Below, in pieces: positions 8,132-18,098 of a DNA stretch of 64,000 nt. This DNA comes from CAWCGU01 sp963795195. Lineage in GTDB: Bacteria; Actinomycetota; Thermoleophilia; Solirubrobacterales; 70-9. Below the pieces are notes generated by a model. That model worked only from the letters and a program-made list of their open reading frames with translations, did no database searches and was not told the origin of the DNA. The position numbers were made by a program, and so were the translations under genes. The first letter of the stretch is position 1. Each line of letters begins with the position of its first letter. The stretch is taken from the NCBI GenBank assembly GCA_963795195.1, contig CAWCGU010000003.1:124001-188000 (forward strand), written 5' to 3'.

Positions 8132-9175
8132 ATGAGCAGCGCCCGCTCGCCAATGCCGCCCCGCCGGGTGGTGATCACTGGGATCTCCGACCACTGGGGG
8201 ACCGAACTTGCCCGCAGGCTCGAGCGCGATCCCACCATCGAGTCGATCGTCGGCATCGACACGCAACCGCCCGCCGCCCAGCTCGAGCGCACCGAGTTCA
8301 TCGAGGCTGACCTGCGCAGCCCGGTGCTTGCCCGACTACTGCCGAGCACCGAGGCGGACACCATCGTTCACTGCGGCATCCTCTGGTACCCGGCGCCGGG
8401 CAAGCCCGCGCGTGCGCTTCACGACATCAACGTGATCGGTTCGCTGCAGCTGCTGGCGGCCTGCGAGCGCACCGAGTCGCTCGAGCGCCTGGTCGTGCGC
8501 GGCTCGGCCGCGATCTACGGCTGCGAGGGAGCGTCCCCGCTTCTCTTCAGTGAGGAGATGGCCCGCAAGCTGCCGCTGCGGACGCGCTTTCAGCGCGATA
8601 TCGGTGAGCTCGAGAATTACTTCGACAACTTTGCGCGCCGGCGCCCGCAGGTGACCTGCTGCATCCTGCGCTACCAGCCGGAGCTCGGCGCGGAGCTGAG
8701 CACCCCGCTTGCGCGCTACCTCTCCCTGCCGGCGGTGCCGGTCCAGCTCGGGTTCGACCCCCGCATCCAGCTGATCCACTCCGAGGATGCCACCGGCGCC
8801 CTGCTTGCCGCGATCGCAAAGCCGGTCTCCGGTGCCGTCAACGTGGCTCCGAGTGGGGCGATCTCGCTGAGCCGTCTGTTGCGCCTCTGCGGCCGTCCGA
8901 TCGTGCCGATCCCGCCGCCGCTGGCCGGGACGGTTTTCCCCCGGCTGGGCCGTCGCTTCGGGGCCGGCGAGACTTACAACGACGGCATGCGGCTGCTGCG
9001 GTTCGGACGGGGACTGGACAACCGGCGCTTGCGCGAGGAGATCGGTTTCACGCCGGTGTACGACGCGGTCGAGGTGGTCCGCGACTTCGCCTCCAAGACG
9101 CGGGGTCGAAGCATCGCGCCTCTGCCGACACCCGCGTCGGTGCTGCGCCGGCTCGACAGGAGCGCCACGCCTTGA
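8132..9175 (+). CDS. NAD-dependent epimerase/dehydratase family protein
   Basis: A 347-residue extended short-chain dehydrogenase. The N-terminal VVITGISDHWGTELARRL replaces the usual GxxGxxG with a looser glycine pattern. ADLRSP and an NVIGSLQLLAACERT segment follow, and the active-site Tyr region is modified, so sugar-epimerase activity is uncertain. It abuts the phasin-like gene and overlaps the acyltransferase by 4 bases (TTGA). From memory, mycobacteria keep a similar pair (Rv0501/galE2-like next to the Rv0502 acyltransferase), which argues for a joint lipid or envelope role rather than galactose metabolism. Confidence 0.82.
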   Translation: MSSARSPMPPRRVVITGISDHWGTELARRLERDPTIESIVGIDTQPPAAQLERTEFIEADLRSPVLARLLPSTEADTIVHCGILWYPAPGKPARALHDINVIGSLQLLAACERTESLERLVVRGSAAIYGCEGASPLLFSEEMARKLPLRTRFQRDIGELENYFDNFARRRPQVTCCILRYQPELGAELSTPLARYLSLPAVPVQLGFDPRIQLIHSEDATGALLAAIAKPVSGAVNVAPSGAISLSRLLRLCGRPIVPIPPPLAGTVFPRLGRRFGAGETYNDGMRLLRFGRGLDNRRLREEIGFTPVYDAVEVVRDFASKTRGRSIAPLPTPASVLRRLDRSATP

Positions 9176-10155
9176 GCGAGGCCGGCACCGAGACCCGGGA
9201 CCGCAACGGTGCCTCCACCGGGGTCACCGCGAGCGCGTTCGCCGACTTTCTGCGCGGCGTTCGGTCCGGCGTCGAGTCGGGGCTTGACCCCGCTGCGGCC
9301 GCCGGGCGTGCCGCGGGCGGGCTGCCGCAGGGGCTGCAGCGCGCCGTGCGGCTCGCCGCCGAGCGGATGTCCGGCGAATACCACGAGGACGAGTGGGGAT
9401 TCGATGAGCAGTTCGCTGAGGCCGTCTATCCGCTGTTCGAGTTCCTCTATGACGTCTGGTGGAGGGTGGAGGCGACGGGGGCGATCAACGTCCCCTCGCA
9501 CGGCCGCGCGATGCTGGTCGCCAACCACGCGGGTTCGCTGTTTCCGTTCGACGCGTCGATGATGGCCGCCGCGCTGATGAGGGAGCACCCGCTGCCGCGC
9601 TGGCCGCGCTTCATGGTGCTCGATTGGGCGTTTGTGCTGCCGTTCATCTCCTCCTTCATGCGCCGCGTCGGGGGAGTGCCGGCAAGCCCCTACAACGCCA
9701 CCGGGCTGCTCGAGGCGGATGAGTTGGTGATGGTCTTCCCCGAGGGTGTCAAGGGAACCGGCAAGCCCTTCTCGGAGCGCTACCGGCTCCAGCGCTTCGG
9801 CCGGGGCGGATTCGTCGAAGTCGCGCTGCGCACGCGTTCACCGATCGTCCCGGTCGCGGTCGTCGGCTCCGAGGAGATCTACCCGAAGGTGGCCGACAGC
9901 CGCACCATCGCCAGACTGACCGGGGCGCCCTTCGTGCCGATCACGCCGACCTTCCCGTTGCTCGGTCCGCTCGGCCTGGTGCCGCTGCCCTCGAAATGGC
10001 GGATCGAGTTCTGTGAGCCGATCGACGTCAGGGACTATCCGCCGGAAGCCGCAGAGGATCGTCGCGTCGTCTTCGACCTCTCCGAGCGGGTTCGCGAGAC
10101 GATCCAGGCCGCGATCTACGAGAACCTGGTCACCCGCGGATCCGCCTTCTTGTAG
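9172..10155 (+). CDS. Glycerophospholipid-type acyltransferase (PlsC/LPLAT superfamily)
   Basis: A 327-residue member of the lysophospholipid acyltransferase superfamily. It has an ANHAGSLFPFD block in place of the standard NHxxxxD (His and Asp are separated by seven residues in this subfamily) and FPEGVKGTGK as the acceptor-binding FPEG motif. The C-terminal half has the PIVPVAVVGSEE strand. It starts at TTG 9172, overlapping the previous stop, and so is translationally coupled. It transfers an acyl chain from acyl-CoA or acyl-ACP to an unidentified acceptor, probably at the membrane inner face. It is one of three such domains in the window (others at 37859 and 44677). Confidence 0.9.
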   Translation: MSEAGTETRDRNGASTGVTASAFADFLRGVRSGVESGLDPAAAAGRAAGGLPQGLQRAVRLAAERMSGEYHEDEWGFDEQFAEAVYPLFEFLYDVWWRVEATGAINVPSHGRAMLVANHAGSLFPFDASMMAAALMREHPLPRWPRFMVLDWAFVLPFISSFMRRVGGVPASPYNATGLLEADELVMVFPEGVKGTGKPFSERYRLQRFGRGGFVEVALRTRSPIVPVAVVGSEEIYPKVADSRTIARLTGAPFVPITPTFPLLGPLGLVPLPSKWRIEFCEPIDVRDYPPEAAEDRRVVFDLSERVRETIQAAIYENLVTRGSAFL

Positions 10156-10174
10156 CTCCGGCTACATTTCCCGT

Positions 10175-10633
10175 ATGGGTGCTGCGACCGCGATTCGAGC
10201 GGTCGAGGAGAGTTCGTTTCGTTCCCCCGATGAGTTGCGGGAGGTCTTCGACCGCCTGCTCTCGATAGTCGACGCCGACGATCAGCTTGGGTCACTGTTT
10301 CGGGCGAGCCAAGCCCGGGTTCGCTTCGACTTCACGGATTTCGACCTCGACCTGCATGTCGCCGCGGTCGTCGACGACGCGGAGCACTGTCTGCGCTGGA
10401 GCTTCGCGCGCAGGGCCCCGTGGCCGCCCAAGTTGAGCTTCGAGATGTCGTCCGGCACCGCCAACGCCTACATGCAGGGGCACGACAGCCTGCCGATCCT
10501 GATCGCCCGCGGCAAGGTCCGCGCCCACACCGACTCACGTGCCGCATTGCTGTTCCTGCCGGCCGCGCGGCTGCTGGCGAAGCCGTACCGCGACCTGATC
10601 GCGGCGGAGTACCCGCACCTGTTGATGGTCTAG
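10175..10633 (+). CDS. SCP2 sterol-binding-domain protein
   Basis: A 152-residue protein. Residues about 55-145 fit the SCP2/sterol-carrier fold: alternating strands (VRFDFTDFDLDLHVAAVV), then a hydrophobic ligand-channel segment ending GKVRAHTDSRAALLFLPAARL. Such proteins bind lipids or acyl-CoAs non-covalently. The ATG at 10175 is chosen because the upstream in-frame sequence is the shadow of the acyltransferase. It lies 19 bases after that gene and completes the phasin-epimerase-acyltransferase-SCP2 operon. The same domain type appears fused to a hydrolase at 38847-40106. Confidence 0.8.
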   Translation: MGAATAIRAVEESSFRSPDELREVFDRLLSIVDADDQLGSLFRASQARVRFDFTDFDLDLHVAAVVDDAEHCLRWSFARRAPWPPKLSFEMSSGTANAYMQGHDSLPILIARGKVRAHTDSRAALLFLPAARLLAKPYRDLIAAEYPHLLMV

Positions 10634-10680
10634 GGACTGCGCCGGAGACAGCTCAATCCGGGGCCGGGTCGAATTCACCA

Positions 10681-10709
10681 TTGACCCGGGACGTCTGGAG
10701 GCGTACATT
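10681..10709 (+). promoter_or_regulatory. Strong candidate sigma-A type promoter for the RNA at 10716-10884
   Basis: TTGACC (10681-10686) and TACATT (10704-10709) are separated by exactly 17 bases, placing transcription start near 10716. There is no protein gene directly downstream, but a structured segment and a perfect terminator follow. Confidence 0.65.
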
Positions 10710-10715
10710 GGCTGA

Positions 10716-10884
10716 CAACGAAAAAAACTCTCAGGCCGTGAGCGGGCCTTGCCAGGCCGCACGCCGCAGCCCCCGGCGACTCGGGCTCGGCAAGTGGACC
10801 GTCAGGGAATAACCCGCCGGGCCGACGAAGCGGGCCGCTAGCCCGCAAGGCGACGGGGCCGTTCGACCCCGTCGCCGTCTTTTT
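10716..10884 (+). ncRNA. Candidate structured small RNA or transcription-attenuating leader
   Basis: About 169 bases run from the predicted start of the 10681 promoter to the T-run of a perfect terminator. Visible helices are CTTGCC (10748-10753) with GGCAAG (10789-10794), enclosing CGCCG (10762-10766) with CGGCG (10774-10778) or alternatively AGCCC with GGGCT (10768-10772 / 10783-10787). A separate hairpin is GCGGGC (10830-10835) with GCCCGC (10841-10846). I could not match it to 6S, SRP, tmRNA or a riboswitch class I know. It is either an independent sRNA or an attenuator in front of the cyclase gene at 10933. The only small reading frame here starts at a TTG overlapping the -10 element, upstream of the predicted transcript. 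Confidence 0.55.
10849..10884 (+). terminator. Intrinsic terminator
   Basis: A perfect 10-base-pair stem (GGCGACGGGG at 10849-10858 with CCCCGTCGCC at 10867-10876), an 8-base loop, then GTCTTTTT. It lies 48 bases ahead of the cyclase ATG, so it either ends a small RNA or acts as an attenuator. Confidence 0.85.
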
Positions 10885-10932
10885 AGCTCCGGGATGGGCC
10901 CGATCGCGCCGCTCGTGAGAACCTGTCTGCCG

Positions 10933-12126
10933 ATGACGGCGGACGAACGCATCTCCCTGAGCGAAGCGGCGCGCCGCGCGGGTGTGCCCGCGTCTACGCT
11001 GAAGCGCTGGGCCCGCGGCAAGGTGATCCCGGTCAAGGGAGACAACTGGACGGCGGCGGCGGCGGCTCAGGCCAAGGTCGTCGCCAGGATGCGGGAACGC
11101 GGTTACTCCCTCGACGAGCTCGGCTCCGCGGTCCGCGAGGGCCGGCTGGCCTTCGGCTATGTCGAAGAACTGCTGCCGCAGGCGGAACGCACGTTCACGC
11201 GCATGGAGGTGGCGGAGGCGACCGGCCTCGAGGACGAGTTGATCGAGCGGATCATGGCGCTGCTGGGGACGCCGACCGCGCTCGAGGGAACCCTCACCGA
11301 CCGCGATGCCGAGGCCGTTGAGCTGATGGCGCGGGTGCTCGGCGCCGGCTTCCCTCTGGTCGCCCTGCTCCAGCTGGTTCGGGTCTACGCCCGCTCGCTT
11401 CGCAACATCGCGGAGGCCGAGGTGCGGCTCTTTCACCTGTTCGTGCACGAACCGCTGATCCGCCAGGGCGTGCCCGCCCTCGAGATCGCCGAGGAGATGC
11501 GCGAACTGGTCGCCGAGGTGCTGCCGGTGACGACGCCGCTGATGGAGTACGTGCACCAGCGCTATATGCGCTTCTACATCGAGCAGGACGTCGTCGGCCA
11601 CATGGAGGAGGAGCTCGGCTCGGTCGCATTCCGCAAGGGCGGCAAGGTGTCGATGACGTTCTGCTTCGTCGATCTCACGGGCTACACGCGCTTCACCGAG
11701 GAGGAGGGCGACCAGGAAGCGCTGGACCTGGTTGAACGCTTCGTCGAAACCGTCGAGGCGACGCTTCCGGCTGAGGCAATCGTGGTCAAGACCATCGGCG
11801 ATGAGGTGATGATCGTTTCGCCCGACCCCGCGACCCTGACCGAGTGGGCCGTCGGCTATCTGGGGCTCTTCAACGAGCGGCCACAGCCGCGCGGCGGGCT
11901 CCACTACGGCGAAGCCGTCTACCGAGATGGCGACTATTTCGGCGGTGACGTGAACCTCGCTCACCGCGTCGTCGACCGCGCTCTAGGGGGCGAGGTGATC
12001 GTCACCCGCAGCGTCGTCGATCGCATCGGCGAATCCGACTACCTGCACTTCGAGCCGATCGGCGAGGTCAAGCTGTCCGGGTTTCCCGAACCGCAGGAGC
12101 TCTTCGTCATCAGCTCCAAGGGCTAG
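10933..12126 (+). CDS. MerR-type HTH / class III adenylate cyclase fusion
   Basis: A 397-residue protein. Residues 7-75 are a MerR-like helix-turn-helix (LSEAARRAGVPASTLKRWARG and RERGYSLDELGSAV). About 85-225 are helical and resemble the regulatory domain of mycobacterial Rv1264-type cyclases. About 238-395 are the class III nucleotide cyclase domain with metal ligands D247 and D290 (KTIGDEVM), purine-selecting K286 and D339, and transition-state N341/R345 (VNLAHR). All canonical adenylate cyclase residues are present, so it should make cAMP. An ATG at 10894 is in frame but only 9 bases past the terminator T-run, so I prefer 10933. Its TAG is followed immediately by the ATG of tilS. Confidence 0.88.
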   Translation: MTADERISLSEAARRAGVPASTLKRWARGKVIPVKGDNWTAAAAAQAKVVARMRERGYSLDELGSAVREGRLAFGYVEELLPQAERTFTRMEVAEATGLEDELIERIMALLGTPTALEGTLTDRDAEAVELMARVLGAGFPLVALLQLVRVYARSLRNIAEAEVRLFHLFVHEPLIRQGVPALEIAEEMRELVAEVLPVTTPLMEYVHQRYMRFYIEQDVVGHMEEELGSVAFRKGGKVSMTFCFVDLTGYTRFTEEEGDQEALDLVERFVETVEATLPAEAIVVKTIGDEVMIVSPDPATLTEWAVGYLGLFNERPQPRGGLHYGEAVYRDGDYFGGDVNLAHRVVDRALGGEVIVTRSVVDRIGESDYLHFEPIGEVKLSGFPEPQELFVISSKG

Positions 12127-13503
12127 ATGACTGATCCCATCTCGATGAGCGCCGGTCGGCCGGGCTCGGCCAGAGCGGAGCTGGAGCGGGTCGTCCGCGC
12201 CAGCGGCCTGATCGAAGCGGGCTCGCACGGCGTGGCGCTGATCTCCGGCGGCGCCGACTCCGCCTGCGCAGCCGCGGGCCTCGCCGCGCTGGTGGGGCCT
12301 GCGAACCTGACGGCGCTGACCCTCAACTACGGCCTGCGGGAGGGTGCCGACGGCGACGAAGCCGTCTGCCGGGAGCTCTGCGACCTGCTCGGCATCGAAC
12401 TGATCGTCGAGCGACCAACCCTCGAGGCGGGAAACCTGCAGGAGGCGGCGCGTGATGCGCGCTACGGCGCGGCCGAGTCCCTGCGTCGGCGCCGCGGGGC
12501 GGACTGGATCGCCACCGGGCACACGGCGACCGATGTCGCCGAGACGCTCATCTACAGGCTCGCCGTCTCTCCCGGGAGCCGCGCCCTACTCGGATTGCCG
12601 GAGCGGCGCGGCGCGCTCGTGCGTCCTCTGTTGCGGCTCGAGCGCGAGCGCACCCGCGAGCTTGCCCAGGAAGCCGAACTGCCGGTCGCCGACGATCCGT
12701 CCAACGACGACCCGGCATTCGCGCGTAACCGCATCCGCGCCGGCGTGCTGCCGCTGCTGCGCGATCTGAATCCGGCAGCGGTCCGCAACATCGCCGAGAC
12801 GCGACGCCAGCTCGGCGAGGAGGCGCGGCTGCTCGCCGGGCTGACCGCCGACGCAATCGGCGAGCTCGGAGCCGGCCCGCTGGGCGCAGTCGCCGCCCAG
12901 ACCCTGACGGCTCTCGACCCCGGGCTTCAGCGTCTGGTCCTGCGCACGCTCGCCGAGCGCGTCGTTTCCGTGCAGGTGCCGCTTTCAGTCGAGCGCGCAC
13001 AGCAGATCGCGCGTCTCTCCCTTTCGCCTGAAGGCGGCGTCGTAGAGCTCGGCGGTGGTCTGCGCGCCCTCTGCGAGGGCGGTTTCGTCAGCTTCGTCGC
13101 CACGCCGACCGCTGCGCCGGCGAGCGAGGCCAGCCTGCCGCTGCCGGGCAGCTGCCGCTTTGGCGGCTGGGAGCTGAATGCGCGCCTGGAGCCGAGCGCC
13201 GAGCCGTCGGCAGATCCGGCAACGGCGACCCTCGACGCGACGCGGCTGCGGGCGCCGCTCACAGTTCGGGCGTGGCGCGACGGCGATCGCATGCGCCCGC
13301 TGGGAATGGAGGGCACCAAGTCGCTTCAGGACCTGTTCACTGACCGCCGCGTGCCGCGCTCGCTGCGCCGGAGGTTGCCGGTGGTCGTGGCCGGCGAGCG
13401 GATCGCCTGGGTTGCCGGCGTCGCTGTCTCGGACGAGTTCAAACTGACTCGCGAGAGCGCCGAGGTCGCGATCCTGAGCGCTACGCTGGCCCAGGATGGC
13501 TGA
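12127..13503 (+). CDS. tilS: tRNA(Ile)-lysidine synthase
   Basis: A 458-residue PP-loop ATPase that modifies cytidine 34 of tRNA-Ile(CAU) to lysidine, making it read AUA. The sequence shows the P-loop LISGGADSACAAAGL (SGGxDS) near residues 39-53, ATGHTATDVAETLIYRL and the R-rich substrate segment AFARNRIRAGVLPLL. The C-terminal TilS domain includes RAWRDGDRMRPLGMEGTKSL. It begins with no spacer after the cyclase stop and overlaps hpt by 8 bases. The tilS-hpt-ftsH order is widely conserved in Gram-positives. Confidence 0.96.
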   Translation: MTDPISMSAGRPGSARAELERVVRASGLIEAGSHGVALISGGADSACAAAGLAALVGPANLTALTLNYGLREGADGDEAVCRELCDLLGIELIVERPTLEAGNLQEAARDARYGAAESLRRRRGADWIATGHTATDVAETLIYRLAVSPGSRALLGLPERRGALVRPLLRLERERTRELAQEAELPVADDPSNDDPAFARNRIRAGVLPLLRDLNPAAVRNIAETRRQLGEEARLLAGLTADAIGELGAGPLGAVAAQTLTALDPGLQRLVLRTLAERVVSVQVPLSVERAQQIARLSLSPEGGVVELGGGLRALCEGGFVSFVATPTAAPASEASLPLPGSCRFGGWELNARLEPSAEPSADPATATLDATRLRAPLTVRAWRDGDRMRPLGMEGTKSLQDLFTDRRVPRSLRRRLPVVVAGERIAWVAGVAVSDEFKLTRESAEVAILSATLAQDG

Positions 13504-14053
13504 GTTGAGTTCGGACGCGAACCAAAACGGCGGGGCGGGCGACGTCCTGGTCAGTGCTGAGGACCTGCAGCGCCGGGTTGCCGAGCTCGGCGCCGAGATC
13601 AGCGAGGATTACGCGGAGCGCGATCTCGTGATGATCTGCGTGCTCAAGGGGGCCGTCGTCTTTCTCGCCGACCTGATGCGGCACATCTCGGTTCCCTGCG
13701 AGCTCGACTTCATGGCCGTCTCCAGCTACGGCTCCGCGACGGACTCCTCGGGCGTTGTCCGCATCCTCAAGGATCTGGACTATCCGATCCAGGGGCGCCA
13801 CGTGCTGATCGTCGAGGACATCATCGACTCCGGCCTCACGCTCCAGTACCTGCTGCGAAACCTGCAGGCGCGCGATCCCGCGTCACTCGAGGTCTGCGCG
13901 CTGCTGACCAAGCCCGAGCGGCGCAGGGTGGAGCTGCCGACTCGCTACGTGGGTTTTGAGATCCCCAATCGCTTCGTGATCGGCTACGGCCTCGATCACG
14001 CACAGAAACACCGCAACCTTCGCCACATTGCAGTGCTTGATGAGACAGGTTGA
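13496..14053 (+). CDS. hpt: Hypoxanthine phosphoribosyltransferase
   Basis: A 185-residue purine-salvage enzyme converting hypoxanthine or guanine plus PRPP to IMP or GMP. The PRPP motif VLIVEDIIDSGLTL is at about residues 102-115. The flexible-loop region VSSYGSATDSSG, the base-binding YVGFEIPNRFVIGYGLD and the substrate-strand LVMICVLKGAVVFLADL are all present. It overlaps tilS by 8 bases and precedes ftsH, an arrangement shared with B. subtilis. Full length. Confidence 0.95.
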   Translation: MAELSSDANQNGGAGDVLVSAEDLQRRVAELGAEISEDYAERDLVMICVLKGAVVFLADLMRHISVPCELDFMAVSSYGSATDSSGVVRILKDLDYPIQGRHVLIVEDIIDSGLTLQYLLRNLQARDPASLEVCALLTKPERRRVELPTRYVGFEIPNRFVIGYGLDHAQKHRNLRHIAVLDETG

Positions 14054-14157
14054 GGCGTCTCGCGTGCACAGGCGCGCGGCTCGGTGCATTGAGCCGTGCC
14101 GGACGGCGACAGCCTCAGCCCCAGGCGGTGCCTGCCCTCTACACTCGTTTTCACTAA

Positions 14158-16114
<1,957 letters not shown>

Positions 16115-16129
16115 GTCTGTACGAATCGC

Positions 16130-16966
16130 TTGGTGGCGCCCGTGAGCGTTCGGATCATGGGGGTCGTCAATGTGACGCCGAACTCGTTCTCGGACGGCGG
16201 TTTGTTCCTTGACGCCGGCGCCGCGATCGCGCACGGAAGCGAATTGGCGGCTGACGGCGCGGACGTGCTGGACATCGGGGGCGAATCGACCCGTCCCGGC
16301 GCTCCTGCCGTCGGCGCGGATGAAGAACGCGAGCGCATCGAGCCGGTCGTGCGGGGCCTTGCCGCCGAGGGCTACAAGGTCTCGATCGACACGTCGAAGC
16401 TGGCCGTGGCCGAAGCGGCCCTGGACGCCGGCGCGTTCATGGTCAACGACGTCACCGCGTTGCGCGCTGATCCCGGCCTGGCCGACCTCTGCGCCGAGCG
16501 CGGCAGCGAGTTGGTGCTGATGCACATGCTCGGCGACCCGCGGACGATGCAGGACGATCCGCGCTATGACGACGTGGTCGACGACATCAAGGCGTTTCTC
16601 GCACAGCGGATCGAGTTCGCGATCTCGCACGGCGTCAGAGAAGCGTGCATCTGGGTCGATCCGGGGATCGGCTTCGGCAAGACCCTCGAGCACAACCTCG
16701 AGATCCTGCGGCGTCTCGGTGAGTTCCGTTCGCTCGGCCGCCCGATCGTGATCGGCACCTCCCGCAAGAACTTCATCGGAAAGATCAGCGGACGCGAGGC
16801 CGGTGATCGGATGGGGGGGACGATCGCGTCGAACGTCCTCGCGCTTGCGCAGGGGGCGGACATGTTCAGGGTGCACGACGTGGCCGAACTGGGCGATGCG
16901 CTGGCGGTCTCCCAGGCGATCCTCGAACCAGCGGCCGGCGAGCGGCAACCAGGGTCTAGACGCTGA
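16130..16966 (+). CDS. folP: Dihydropteroate synthase
   Basis: A 278-residue folate enzyme that joins 4-aminobenzoate to the pterin diphosphate; it is the sulfonamide target. The first signature is IMGVVNVTPNSFSDGG, the second DIGGESTRPGA, followed by ISIDTSK-like VSIDTSKLAVAEAAL, FMVNDV and the C-terminal GTSRKNFIG phosphate-binding segment. Possible starts are TTG 16130, GTG 16133 or GTG 16142; I use the first. It begins 16 bases after the ftsH stop and heads a folP-folB-folK run interrupted by a degraded thioesterase on the other strand. Confidence 0.95.
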   Translation: MVAPVSVRIMGVVNVTPNSFSDGGLFLDAGAAIAHGSELAADGADVLDIGGESTRPGAPAVGADEERERIEPVVRGLAAEGYKVSIDTSKLAVAEAALDAGAFMVNDVTALRADPGLADLCAERGSELVLMHMLGDPRTMQDDPRYDDVVDDIKAFLAQRIEFAISHGVREACIWVDPGIGFGKTLEHNLEILRRLGEFRSLGRPIVIGTSRKNFIGKISGREAGDRMGGTIASNVLALAQGADMFRVHDVAELGDALAVSQAILEPAAGERQPGSRR

Positions 16967-17133
16967 TCCAGATCGCTTTCGAGCGGGCGAGTATTCGGCC
17001 CGCCGCGTTGGTGATCGCCATCGCCGCGTGCCAGTAGTGGAAGGCGACGTTTCCGGTGGGGCAGTCCAGGGCCGACCAAACGAATAGGGCTGACCTCGCC
17101 GTCGACGCGTTCGACGTCCGGCGGCCGGTCCAG
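16956..17133 (-). pseudogene. Remnant of a hotdog (PaaI-type) thioesterase
   Basis: On the minus strand a short frame ending TAG at 16956-16958 reads FVWSALDCPTGN, then HAAMAITNAAGRILARSKAIW. The first piece resembles the WAALDCP block and the second the last strand (DADGRVLARSRATWI-like) of PaaI-type hotdog thioesterases. About 50-60 residues that normally lie between them are missing and no start codon or upstream half can be found. It therefore looks like a gene scar between folP and folB. The similarity is by eye only. Confidence 0.35.
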
Positions 17134-17187
17134 CGACCATGGGGCCGGCCCTTTCACATCGCGCTTGAAGTCGGCTACGTTGCGCCT

Positions 17188-17598
17188 GTGGAAGCGCACG
17201 AAAACGGCCCCGAACCCCAGGTCACGGTCGAAGTCCGCGGCCTCTCCCTGCACACGCACCACGGGATCACCGCCGCCGAGCAGGAGGTCGGGCAGCGCCT
17301 CGTGATCGATGTCGTGCTCGAGGTTCCCGCCTGCGACGCCGTGCTCACCGACCGCGTCGAGGATACGGTCGACTACGCCGAGGTCGCCGAGGTCGTCACG
17401 CTGGTCGCCACCGAGTGCAGCTATCGCACCCTCGAGCGGCTCTGCCGCGTGATCGGCGAGCGGCTGCTCGACCGTTTCGACGCCGACAGCGCACGGGTGC
17501 GGGCGGCCAAGCCCGAGCCACCGATCCCGCTCTCACTCGAGGAGGTGGCGGTCGAGGTCTTCTGCGAGCACCCCCTCGACGATCAGGGGTCCGATTGA
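17188..17598 (+). CDS. folB: Dihydroneopterin aldolase
   Basis: A 136-residue enzyme that splits dihydroneopterin to hydroxymethyl-dihydropterin and glycolaldehyde. Family marks are VEVRGLSLHTHHGITAAEQEVGQRLVIDV near the N-terminus, DTVDYAEVAEVV, and the ERLCRVIGERLLDRF helix followed by the KPEPPIP loop. I choose GTG 17188, because the longer in-frame extension upstream is non-conserved and overlaps the thioesterase scar. Its stop overlaps the TTG of folK (TTGA), so the two steps are made in a coupled way. Confidence 0.93.
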   Translation: MEAHENGPEPQVTVEVRGLSLHTHHGITAAEQEVGQRLVIDVVLEVPACDAVLTDRVEDTVDYAEVAEVVTLVATECSYRTLERLCRVIGERLLDRFDADSARVRAAKPEPPIPLSLEEVAVEVFCEHPLDDQGSD

Positions 17599-18098
17599 GC
17601 GACGTCGTCGACGAGCACCGCGTGGGCTTTCTTGGCCTCGGATCCAACGTCGGTGAACGCGAGGGACACCTGAGCGCCGCGGCCGGCCACCTCGAGAGCC
17701 ACGGCATCGCCGTCGAGGCGACCTCTTCTAACTATGAGACCGAGCCGGTCGGGGAGCTTCTGGACCAACCGGATTTCCTCAACCGAGTCATCCGGATCTG
17801 CACGTCGCTGGAGCCCGAAGAGCTGCTCGACGTCTGCAAAGCGGTCGAGGCCGAGGAAGGGCGCATCTTCGGCGGCCCCAGGCACGGCCCGCGGCCACTC
17901 GACGTCGACCTCCTGTTGCTCGGTGAGATCGAGCTGCAGACCGAGCGCCTGACGCTGCCTCACCCTGAGGTGACGAGTCGCCGCTTCGTGCTCGAGCCGC
18001 TGCTCGAGCTCGCTCCGGACCTGGAACTGCCAGACGGGACGAAGCTGACTGAGGCGCTAGCCGCTCTTGGCGGCGCTCAGCGTGTCGAGCGGCTCTAG
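17595..18098 (+). CDS. folK: 2-amino-4-hydroxy-6-hydroxymethyldihydropteridine pyrophosphokinase
   Basis: A 167-residue kinase that pyrophosphorylates the pterin from FolB for FolP. It shows FLGLGSNVGEREGHL, SSNYETEPVG, QPDFLNRV and the signature RHGPRPLDVDLLLLG with the two metal Asp residues, then PHPEVTSRRFVLEPLLELAP. It starts at TTG 17595, overlapping the folB stop. The 3' end overlaps the convergent GST-like gene by 42 bases. Confidence 0.95.
   Translation: MSDVVDEHRVGFLGLGSNVGEREGHLSAAAGHLESHGIAVEATSSNYETEPVGELLDQPDFLNRVIRICTSLEPEELLDVCKAVEAEEGRIFGGPRHGPRPLDVDLLLLGEIELQTERLTLPHPEVTSRRFVLEPLLELAPDLELPDGTKLTEALAALGGAQRVERL

Noticed and set aside
10709..10813. 34-codon frame starting TTG within the ncRNA region
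   Set aside because: Its start codon overlaps the -10 element, so it would not be on the predicted transcript, and the peptide shows no recognisable pattern.
10716..10884. Assignment of the RNA as 6S, SRP RNA or tmRNA
   Set aside because: The SRP domain IV core, the tmRNA tRNA-like ends, and a single long 6S-type rod with a central bubble are all not evident.
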